A stretch of DNA of 64,000 bases, from contig NZ_CP029188.1 in NCBI RefSeq assembly GCF_003097515.1, positions 2,099,001 to 2,163,000 on the forward strand, given 5' to 3'. Numbering within the stretch: position 1 is the first letter of the stretch; every line of letters begins with the position of its first letter. This document shows, piece after piece, positions 33,789 through 40,739 of this stretch. The notes beneath the pieces were generated by a model that made no database searches, was not told the origin of the DNA, and saw only the letters and a program-made list of their open reading frames with translations. Position numbers and translations under genes: made by a program. Source of the stretch: Streptomyces tirandamycinicus (lineage in GTDB: Bacteria; Actinomycetota; Actinomycetes; Streptomycetales; Streptomycetaceae).

Positions 33789-34076
33789 ATGGTGCGGAAG
33801 CGGGTAGTGGTCTCCGGGACGGTCCAGGGCGTGTTCTACCGGGACACCTGCCGGAGGGTCGCCGAGGAGCACGGGGTGTCCGGGTGGGTGCGGAACCGGG
33901 CCGACGGCCGGGTCGAGGCGGTGTTCGAGGGCGATCCCGACGGTGTCGAGACTCTCGTCCGGTGGGCGCGGCTGGGTCCGCCGTCCGCCGATGTGCGCGC
34001 CGTGGAGGTGCGGGACGAGGAGCCCGAGGGGCTGACGGGGTTCGAGGTACGGCACAGCACCGGCGGCGGCGCCTGA
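33789..34076 (+). CDS. acyP: Acylphosphatase
   Basis: 95 aa. The signature GTVQGVFYRDTCRRVAEEHG includes the phosphate-binding Arg, and the catalytic Asn is in GWVRNRADGRVEAVFEG. It hydrolyses carboxyl-phosphate bonds of acylphosphates. It is small and soluble, with normal length for the family. Confidence 0.95.
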   Translation: MVRKRVVVSGTVQGVFYRDTCRRVAEEHGVSGWVRNRADGRVEAVFEGDPDGVETLVRWARLGPPSADVRAVEVRDEEPEGLTGFEVRHSTGGGA

Positions 34077-34207
34077 CCGCCCGGCGTGGCCGGCGGCGCG
34101 ACCGGCCGGCGGCCGGGGAACGACGTCCCCGGCCGCCGGTCCCTGGTCCGCCGGTCACTGGTGCCGGTGCGGATGCGGATGCACGGGTACGGATGCGCCC
34201 GTGCGGT

Positions 34208-34474
34208 TCACATACCGATGTTCGCCGGCCGGTGGGTGTGGCTCTCGACGTCGGCCGCCGCGCGGCCGACGAGTTCATGGGCCAGTTCGGAGCAGGCGCG
34301 GGCCGCTGCCAGCTCCTCGCCGATCTTCGCGTCCGGGGTGTCGTCCGGATTGCGCCGGGCCACCCCTCTGCCCTCGACACCGGGGGCGTTGGGGCCGCTC
34401 AGGGAGGCCTTGCAGGCCGTCCGCGTCCCGTCCTCCTCGAACGACAAGTCGATGTTCCAGTGCTGCGTCGTCAT
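34208..34474 (-). CDS. DUF1876 (dsRBD-like fold) protein
   Basis: 88 aa. The sequence MTTQHWNIDLSFEEDGTRTA through LAAARACSELAHELVG is the DUF1876 pattern, common and often multi-copy in Streptomyces. The fold resembles dsRNA-binding domains, but RNA binding is unproven. The role is unknown; paralogues are often stress-associated. Confidence 0.85.
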   Translation of the reverse strand: MTTQHWNIDLSFEEDGTRTACKASLSGPNAPGVEGRGVARRNPDDTPDAKIGEELAAARACSELAHELVGRAAADVESHTHRPANIGM

Positions 34475-34533
34475 GACGGGTCACCTTCGCCGTACGGTTC
34501 CGTCGGCCCCGTCCACCGCGGGGCACTGCGTGG

Positions 34534-34977
34534 TCAGGTGCCGGGGTGTGCCCGTTCCACCAGGTCCTTGAACTGGTGGAGGTCCGCCCGGACGGTCCTC
34601 TCGATCGCGGACGACTGGGCAAATCCCTTGGGGCCCCCGAAGGCGTCGTGCGCCTCCGCGGGGTCGTACTCCATGCGTAGCTGCATCCTCGTGTGGGTCG
34701 CGTCGATCGGGAGGAGCGAGACGGAGCCGCTGAGGTGCGGGGTCTCCGTGGTCCTCCAGGTCATCGTCCGCTGGGGACGGACGTCGTCCGTGGCGGCGTC
34801 GAGCCCGAGGGCCCGCCCCGCCGCGGTCTCCACGTCCATGTGGACGCCGGAGGTGCCCTCGCGCCGGGCCTCCCGTACGCCTTCGACGAACTGCGGATAG
34901 TTCTCGACCTGGTGCAGGTGGTTCCAGACCACGTCACCGGGCGCCGTGATGTCGATCTGTTCCTCGAGAGTGGGCAT
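34534..34977 (-). CDS. SRPBCC-family protein (polyketide cyclase/dehydrase-like)
   Basis: 147 aa. It starts MPTLEEQIDITAPGDVVWNH, followed by the helix-grip pattern VENYPQFVEGVREARREGTS and beta strands to the C-terminal helix. These proteins bind small hydrophobic ligands. DUF1876 and this gene are on the same strand 59 bp apart and may be co-expressed. Confidence 0.85.
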   Translation of the reverse strand: MPTLEEQIDITAPGDVVWNHLHQVENYPQFVEGVREARREGTSGVHMDVETAAGRALGLDAATDDVRPQRTMTWRTTETPHLSGSVSLLPIDATHTRMQLRMEYDPAEAHDAFGGPKGFAQSSAIERTVRADLHQFKDLVERAHPGT

Positions 34978-35500
34978 GACGGTCTCCCTGCCTCTCCCTC
35001 CAGGGTGCGGTCCGCGACGCCGCACCGCAACGGATCCGCCTCGCCCCGGCGGTTCCGGCACACACCACGCGGGCCGGCCGCGAGAGCCGCCCGGCCGGGC
35101 CCGGGCCGTGACGGCCAACCGGCCGCTGACGCAGGGGGTCTTCACCACCGCCGGTGCGTCCGGCCCGCCGAAGCACAGCCACCGCGTCGGCCCGCGACCC
35201 ACCGCCCGATCCCCCGCCCGATCCCCCGCCCGTACGACGGGCCGCCCGAAAACCGTCCGGGGGCCGTTGAACGGGGACGGCGGCCCGTCCGTACTCAAGG
35301 GCAACTCCCCCATGGTGGCTGGGTGCGCGACCGGAAGACAGGTTCCGGTCGCGCACCCAGCGCTTCGCCGCTGCCGCCCCTCTTCGCCGCTGCCGCCGCC
35401 CCCGCCCCCGCCTCCTACTCCGCGGGTCACCGGTCGCGGGCCGCCCGCCGCCCCCTTCGCCGCGGGTCGCCGGTCGCGGGCCGCCCGTCCGCCGCGGGTG
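34978..35500. other. Intergenic region with a strong 18-bp hairpin
   Basis: Positions 35319-35336 (CTGGGTGCGCGACCGGAA) pair perfectly with 35343-35360 around the loop GACAGG, a likely terminator for the DUF445 gene that ends at 35501 on the minus strand. Nearby are CCGATCCCCCGCC microrepeats (35205-35235) and CGCTGCCGCC runs. No gene is supported. Confidence 0.6.
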
Positions 35501-37072
35501 TCATCCGCCGAGCGCGTGCACCACCGTGTAGATGGCGAGCCCGGCGAGCGCACCGACGACCGTGCCGTTGATCCGGATGAACTGCAGGTCGCGCCCGATG
35601 TGCGCCTCGATCTTCCGTGAGGTGTGCTCGGCGTCCCAGCCCGCGACCGTGTCGCTGATCAGGGACGTGATCTCCTCGCGGTACGTCGTCACCACGTACA
35701 CCGCGGCGTTCTCGATCCAGCCCTCCAGCTTGTGCTGGAGCCTGCCGTCCGTCGCCAGCCGCGCGCCGAGGGACATCAGCGAGGCGCGGGCCCGGAGCCG
35801 CAGCTCGCTGCGCTCGTCCTCCGCGGCGGAGATGATCATGGCGCGCACCGAAGACCACGCCGACGCGATGATGTCCTGCACCTCGGGGCGGGACAGCATG
35901 TCGGACTTCATGCGCTCCACCCGCGCCCGGGTGTCCGTGTCGGCCTGGAGGTCGGAGGCGAAGTCGGCGAGGAACCGGTCGATCGCGCCGCGCGCCGGGT
36001 GGTTGGGGGCGTCGCGCATCTCGGTGACGAAGCGGACCAGTTCCTTGTAGACCCGCTCGCCGACCTTCCGGTCGACGAAGCGCGGCGTCCAGCCCGGCGC
36101 CCCGCCCTGGACGGCGTCCATGACGGAATCGCCGTGGGTGACGAGCCAGTCGTGGGCGCGGGCACAGATCAGATCGACGGCACGGTGGTGGGCGCCGTCG
36201 GCGACGACCTTGTCGAGGGTCTTGCCGATGCCCGGCGCGATCTCGGCGGTCTCCGCACGGCGGGTGATGGCCTCGCCGACGACGGCCTGGACGTCGGAGT
36301 CCCGCAGCACGGCCAGCGCACCGCGCAGGGCGGTGGACAGTTCCGCGGTGACGCGGTCGGCGTGCGCGGGCTCGGCGAGCCACGAGCCGAGCCGGCCGCC
36401 GAGGGAGAGCCCGCGCAGCCGGGCCCGTACGACGTCCTCGGAGAGGAAGTTCTCGCCGACGAAGTGCCCGAGGGAGGCGCCGAGCTGGTCCTTCTTGTTG
36501 GGGATGATCGCGGTGTGCGGGATGGGGATGCCGAGAGGGTGCCGGAACAGCGCGGTGACAGCGAACCAGTCGGCCAGGGCTCCCACCATCCCGGCCTCGG
36601 CGGCCGCGGCCACATAGCCGGGCCAGCCCTCGACACCGGAGTTCTTGGCCCAGGTGGCGAGCGCGAAGACCAGCGCCACGAAGACGAGCAGACCGGTGGC
36701 GGTGGCCTTCATCCGGCGCACACCGCGGCGCTTCTCCTCGTCGGCGGCGGTGTACCCGAACGAGGCGAGCGGCGCCGGGCGCGTAGGAGAAGGACCGGTG
36801 GTGCGCCCGCGGTCACCCGCTCGGCCCAGCGCCCCCTCGTGCCCCGATCCGCCGTCCCCAGGGCGGACGGGACCGCGCCCGGCGCCGCCGGCGGCGTCGT
36901 CAGGGCCGCTGCCCGCCGCCGGGTCGGCCGGCCCGTCCACGGAGCCCACCCCCTCCGCCGGCGGCAGCGCGGAGGCGCCGGTGGCCTGGCCGTTCTCCTC
37001 AGGCGCACCCGCGGTGGGTCCGGGGCGGCCGGCGGCCGGATCCTCGCGCTCGGTTCGTTCTGTTCGCTTCAT
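35501..37072 (-). CDS. DUF445-family membrane protein
   Basis: 523 aa. About 115 N-terminal residues are low complexity. A membrane helix (MKATATGLLVFVALVFALAT) and the conserved GMVGALADWFAVTALFRHPL block with IPIPHTAIIPNKKDQLG follow. Long helical repeats come next, and a final membrane helix is at the end (GTVVGALAGLAIYTVVHALG). DUF445 proteins (YheB-like) are tethered helical-bundle proteins of unknown role. It is divergent from the SGNH hydrolase gene. Confidence 0.88.
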   Translation of the reverse strand: MKRTERTEREDPAAGRPGPTAGAPEENGQATGASALPPAEGVGSVDGPADPAAGSGPDDAAGGAGRGPVRPGDGGSGHEGALGRAGDRGRTTGPSPTRPAPLASFGYTAADEEKRRGVRRMKATATGLLVFVALVFALATWAKNSGVEGWPGYVAAAAEAGMVGALADWFAVTALFRHPLGIPIPHTAIIPNKKDQLGASLGHFVGENFLSEDVVRARLRGLSLGGRLGSWLAEPAHADRVTAELSTALRGALAVLRDSDVQAVVGEAITRRAETAEIAPGIGKTLDKVVADGAHHRAVDLICARAHDWLVTHGDSVMDAVQGGAPGWTPRFVDRKVGERVYKELVRFVTEMRDAPNHPARGAIDRFLADFASDLQADTDTRARVERMKSDMLSRPEVQDIIASAWSSVRAMIISAAEDERSELRLRARASLMSLGARLATDGRLQHKLEGWIENAAVYVVTTYREEITSLISDTVAGWDAEHTSRKIEAHIGRDLQFIRINGTVVGALAGLAIYTVVHALGG

Positions 37073-37189
37073 CGACTCCACCCGTCCGCGTACCCACCCC
37101 TCCTGCCCGGGGGCCGTACGCCTTCTCCCTACCTCTGGTACTCCCGGGGCGCACGTCGAGTTCCCACGGCCATATCGGATGATGTGCTC

Positions 37190-38515
37190 ATGAAAACCCA
37201 GCGGGCCGGGTACGGCCTGTTCGCCGCACTCGTCGCCCTCACCCTGCTGATCAGCGGCGCGATCGTCACCACCTTCACCACCTTGACCGCCCTCGGCTCC
37301 GACGACCGGCGGCAGGCGGCCTCCGAGGCCGGCGCCGGCGCCAGGTCCGGCAACACGACGGCACGGGCCGTGGGCACCGGAGGCTGGGCCGGGTCCTGGT
37401 CCGCCGCCCCCGGGAGGGCCGGAGTCGCGCCCGCCGGCGGGCACTCCGTACGGAACGTCGTCCACACCAGCATCGGCGGCAGCGAGGCCAGGATCACCCT
37501 GTCGAACCTCTACGGGACCGAGCCACTGCGGATAGGCGGCGCCTCCATAGCCGTGGCCGCCGGGGGCGCCGCCGCCGTACCCGGCAGCCTGCGGCGGGTG
37601 CTCTTCGACGGGCGGCCGTACGCCACGGTGCCGGCGGGCGGGCACGTCGTCGGCGACCCCGTCCCGCTCACCGTGCCCGCGGACGGGCATCTGCTCGTCT
37701 CGGTGTTCGTCCCGCCGCCCGGCGGGGGCACGGTCACCCTGCACGCGCGGGCACGCCAGACCTCGTACCTGGCCATCGGAGACCGCACCCGGGACGCGGG
37801 CGCTTCCGCGTACACCCGGCGCACCTCCTCCTGGCACCATCTGACGGCGGTGGACGTCCGCGCCCCGGCCGCGCGCGGCACGGTGGTCGCCCTCGGCGAC
37901 TCGCTCACCGACGGCGCGGGCTCCACTCCCGACGCCGACCGCCGGTGGCCCGACCATCTGGCCGACCGGCTGCGCTCGGGCCGCTGGGGCTACGGCGTCG
38001 TCAACCAGGGCATCAGCGGCAACCGGCTCCTCCGGGACGGCGTCGGCCCGAGTGGGCTCTCCCGCCTCGACCGCGACGTGGCGGGCCGGCCGGGCGCCCG
38101 GGTCGTCGTCATCGCCCTCGGCGTCAACGACCTCCTCCGCTCCGCGGGCACGGCGGACCCGGCCGAGGTCACAGCCGAGGTCACGGCCGGACTCCGGAGC
38201 CTCGCGGAGCGTGCGAGGGCCCGCGGACTGAGGGTGGTCGGCGCGACGCTGATGCCGTTCCGGGGGCACCCCCGCTACAGCCCGGCGCTGGACGCCGCCC
38301 GCGGGCAGATCAACACGGCCATCCGCGCGGGAACGGTCTTCGACGCCGTCGTCGACTTCGACCGCGCCCTGCGCGATCCCTACGCCCCGGAGCGGCTCCA
38401 CCCGGCGTACGACTCCGGGGACCATCTGCACCCGAACGACGCGGGGTACGAGCGGATGGCGCGCAGCGTGGACCTCTCCGCGCTGACCGGCGAAGGGGCG
38501 CCGGCCCGCCTCTGA
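37190..38515 (+). CDS. SGNH/GDSL-family secreted or membrane-anchored esterase
   Basis: 441 aa. An N-terminal hydrophobic segment (FAALVALTLLISGAIVTTFT) anchors or exports it. A beta-rich domain (about 60-220) precedes the SGNH hydrolase fold with block I GDSLTDG (Ser238), block III GVNDLL and block V DHLHPND (Asp411, His414). Such enzymes deacylate sugars or lipids outside the cell. Tandem repeats follow its stop. Confidence 0.9.
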   Translation: MKTQRAGYGLFAALVALTLLISGAIVTTFTTLTALGSDDRRQAASEAGAGARSGNTTARAVGTGGWAGSWSAAPGRAGVAPAGGHSVRNVVHTSIGGSEARITLSNLYGTEPLRIGGASIAVAAGGAAAVPGSLRRVLFDGRPYATVPAGGHVVGDPVPLTVPADGHLLVSVFVPPPGGGTVTLHARARQTSYLAIGDRTRDAGASAYTRRTSSWHHLTAVDVRAPAARGTVVALGDSLTDGAGSTPDADRRWPDHLADRLRSGRWGYGVVNQGISGNRLLRDGVGPSGLSRLDRDVAGRPGARVVVIALGVNDLLRSAGTADPAEVTAEVTAGLRSLAERARARGLRVVGATLMPFRGHPRYSPALDAARGQINTAIRAGTVFDAVVDFDRALRDPYAPERLHPAYDSGDHLHPNDAGYERMARSVDLSALTGEGAPARL

Positions 38516-38818
38516 AGGCGGGCGGGCCCTGCGGCCGGGGCCTCCGTGTCCCCCGAGGCCGAACCCGTCCCGCCGCCGACCGAACCCGCGCGCCGCCGAC
38601 CGAACCCGCGCGCGGCCGACCGAACCCGCGCGCGGCCGACCGAACCCGCCCGTTGCCGACCGGGGCCCGGAGCATGACGGGCCCCGCAGTGCCACGGGCC
38701 CCGGAGCCCGCGGGGTCGCGGAGCGCCACTGGCCCGGGGCCCGCGAGGTCGCGAAGCGCCACTGGCCGGGGAGTGCCACTGGCCCGCGAGTCGACGGGGT
38801 CCCGGCCGGCCGCGGATG
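38516..38818. repeat. Tandem repeats between the SGNH hydrolase and bcp
   Basis: At 38573-38660, five copies of a 20-bp unit (GCCGACCGAACCCGCGCGC type) stand head to tail. At 38683-38785, a second family (GGCCCCGGAGCCC...GAGCGCCACTGG) is repeated about three times. The 303-bp gap holds no gene. Confidence 0.75.
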
Positions 38819-39286
38819 TCAGAGACCCAGGTCCTTGATGATCTTCGCGACGTGACCGGTGGCCTTCACGTTGTACAGCGCCCGCTCGACCCTGCCGTCC
38901 TCGTCCACGACGACCGTCGAGCGGATGACGCCGGTCACCGTCTTGCCGTAGAGCTTCTTCTCGCCGAACGCACCGTACGCCTCCAGGACCGCCTTCGACG
39001 GGTCGCCGAGGAGCGTGACCTTGAGGTTCTCCTTCTGGCGGAACTTCGCCAGCTTCTCGGGCTTGTCCGGGGACACCCCGATGACGTCGTAGCCGGCGCC
39101 CGCCAGCAGGTCCAGGTTGTCGGTGAAGTCGCAGGCCTGCTTGGTGCAGCCCGGGGTCAGGGCCGCCGGGTAGAAGTACACGATGACCTTGCGGCCCTTG
39201 TGGTCGGCGAGCGAGACCTCGTTGCCGTCCGCGTCGGGCAGGGTGAAGTCCGGGGCGGTGTCGCCGGGCTGGAGTCGCTCGCTCAT
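38819..39286 (-). CDS. bcp: Thioredoxin-dependent peroxiredoxin, BCP type
   Basis: 155 aa. The AhpC/TSA fold starts GDTAPDFTLPDADG. The peroxidatic Cys lies in ALTPGCTKQACDF with the resolving Cys five residues on, the BCP arrangement. It reduces hydroperoxides with thioredoxin. The length is normal for the family. It is divergent from the DUF3618 gene. Confidence 0.95.
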   Translation of the reverse strand: MSERLQPGDTAPDFTLPDADGNEVSLADHKGRKVIVYFYPAALTPGCTKQACDFTDNLDLLAGAGYDVIGVSPDKPEKLAKFRQKENLKVTLLGDPSKAVLEAYGAFGEKKLYGKTVTGVIRSTVVVDEDGRVERALYNVKATGHVAKIIKDLGL

Positions 39287-39415
39287 TCTCGGTTCTCCTC
39301 GGGGAAAGTGGGCGTACGGGACCGAGCGTAATAGGGGGTGCCGCGGGGTGCGGTCGGCGTGGAGCTGACAGACTGTCCAGGAAGAACTACCGGATACGAC
39401 GACGGAGGCGGCGCG

Positions 39416-39736
39416 GTGTCGGACACCAGGACCCCTGCGCAGATCGAGGCGGACATCGTCCGCCGGCGCGAGCAGCTCGCCGAGACGCTCGACGAGATCG
39501 GGACGCGGATGCACCCGAAGACGATCATCGGGGATGCGAAGGCCAAGGTCGCCTCGGCCGTGGACCACACCGCCGGGCGGGCGTTCGTGGCCGCGAACCG
39601 CGTGGTGACCGATGTGAAGAACCGCTTCGTGCGCCCGGACGGTGCGCCGCGGCTGGAGCGCGCGGTGCCGGTGGCGCTCGCCGTGGTGGGCGTGGTGGGT
39701 CTGGTCGCCCTGGCCGCCAGGAAGCGGAAGGCGTGA
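39416..39736 (+). CDS. DUF3618 membrane protein
   Basis: 106 aa from a GTG with GACGGAGG upstream. The DUF3618 pattern is at the start (RTPAQIEADIVRRREQLAET). A C-terminal membrane helix follows (AVPVALAVVGVVGLVALAAR), with a basic end. The family is common in actinobacteria; its function is unknown. Confidence 0.85.
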   Translation: MSDTRTPAQIEADIVRRREQLAETLDEIGTRMHPKTIIGDAKAKVASAVDHTAGRAFVAANRVVTDVKNRFVRPDGAPRLERAVPVALAVVGVVGLVALAARKRKA

Positions 39737-39791
39737 CTCCGCTCCACCCCGGCGGCGGCCGGACCCGCGTTCGGCAGGTAGGTTCGGTGTC

Positions 39792-40139
39792 GTGAGCGAC
39801 AACACCCTCGACAAGCACGACAAGCTGCCCATCAAGATGCTGCACGACCGGGTGCTGGTCCGGTCGGACGCCCCCGAGGGCGAGCGGCGGTCGGGCGGCG
39901 GCATCCTGATCCCGGCGACCGCGGCGGTCGGCCGGCGTCTGGCCTGGGCGGAGGTGGTCGCCGTCGGGCAGAACGTCCGTACGGTCGAGGCCGGGGACCG
40001 GGTGCTGTACGACCCGGAGGACCGCGCGGAGGTCGAGGTACGCGGCGTGGCGTACGTCCTGATGCGGGAGCGCGATCTGCACGCCGTCGCGGCGGACCGC
40101 TTCGAGGGCGCCGAGGACTCGACGGGGCTGTACCTCTAG
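39792..40139 (+). CDS. GroES-like co-chaperonin domain protein
   Basis: 115 aa. The Cpn10 fold is shown by KMLHDRVLVRSDAPEGERRS, GGILIPATAA, AEVVAVGQNVRTVEAGDRVL and YVLMRERDLHAV. It differs from normal GroES by a longer C-terminus (AADRFEGAEDSTGLYL) and by not being next to groEL, so it is probably a GroES paralogue with another role. A strong terminator follows. Confidence 0.85.
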   Translation: MSDNTLDKHDKLPIKMLHDRVLVRSDAPEGERRSGGGILIPATAAVGRRLAWAEVVAVGQNVRTVEAGDRVLYDPEDRAEVEVRGVAYVLMRERDLHAVAADRFEGAEDSTGLYL

Positions 40140-40244
40140 GGCAACAGGCAGACAGCGGGCAACGCGCGAAGGGCAACGGGCAAAACGCGCCACGGGCAAC
40201 GGGCAACCCCCTGCAGACACGCGCAACGGCCTACACGGCGGGGA

Positions 40245-40276
40245 AACGGCCTGGTGACAGCGGTCACCAGGCCGTT
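40245..40276 (+). terminator. Terminator of the GroES-like gene
   Basis: AACGGCCTGGTGAC (40245-40258) pairs perfectly with GTCACCAGGCCGTT (40263-40276) around AGCG. GGGCAAC microrepeats lie between the gene and this hairpin. Confidence 0.8.
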
Positions 40277-40304
40277 CTCATGCCCTTTGCTACGGTGGAA
40301 CCGA

Positions 40305-40344
40305 CCCGACGAGACGCGCCGTACCGGGCAGGAAAAGACGACGC
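40305..40344 (+). promoter_or_regulatory. Guanidine-III riboswitch (ykkC-III)
   Basis: The sequence CCCGACGAG, ACGCGCCGTACC and GGGCAGGAAAAGACGACGC closely follows the ykkC-III consensus. That consensus has ACGAG, GCGCCGUAC, CAGGA-AAGACG-GC and a CCGG/CCGG-type pseudoknot, here CCCG 40305-40308 with CGGG 40325-40328. It lies 36 bp before the start of the SMR exporter gene, the usual target. Ligand binding should sequester or release the ribosome site. Recognised from the known consensus by eye. Confidence 0.85.
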
Positions 40345-40380
40345 ACCCCGCCCGAAGTCCGCGTCCCGGAGGTGCCTGTC

Positions 40381-40701
40381 ATGGCCTGGGTCCTGCTCGT
40401 TCTCGCCGGCCTGCTCGAGGTCGGCTGGTCGATCGGCATGAAGTTCACGGAGGGGTTCACCCGGCTCTGGCCGAGCGTGTTCACGGCCGCCGGGATCGTC
40501 GCCAGCATGCTGTTGCTGTCCCAGGCCGCCAGGACGCTGCCCATCGGCACCGCGTACGGCGTCTGGGTCGGCATCGGAGCGGCGGGGGCCGCGATCGTGG
40601 GCATGGCCGTCCTCGGTGAGCCCGCGACCGCCGCCCGGATCTTCTTCGTGGCCCTGCTCCTGGTCGCCGTGGTCGGCCTGAAGGCGACCTCGGGCCACTG
40701 A
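40381..40701 (+). CDS. sugE: SMR-family guanidinium exporter (SugE/Gdx)
   Basis: 106 aa with four membrane helices. Helix 1 has the essential acid in LVLAGLLEVGWSIGMKFT (Glu13). The GxYGVWVGIG signature lies in helix 3 (GTAYGVWVGIGAAGAAIVGM). SugE-type SMR proteins export guanidinium against protons. The guanidine riboswitch upstream supports that substrate over general drug efflux. The start is the ATG at 40381, after GGAGGTGCCTGTC. Confidence 0.95.
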   Translation: MAWVLLVLAGLLEVGWSIGMKFTEGFTRLWPSVFTAAGIVASMLLLSQAARTLPIGTAYGVWVGIGAAGAAIVGMAVLGEPATAARIFFVALLLVAVVGLKATSGH

Positions 40702-40739
40702 CCCCGCCCCCTCGCCGTTCCACCCCCTCGCCGCCCTGG

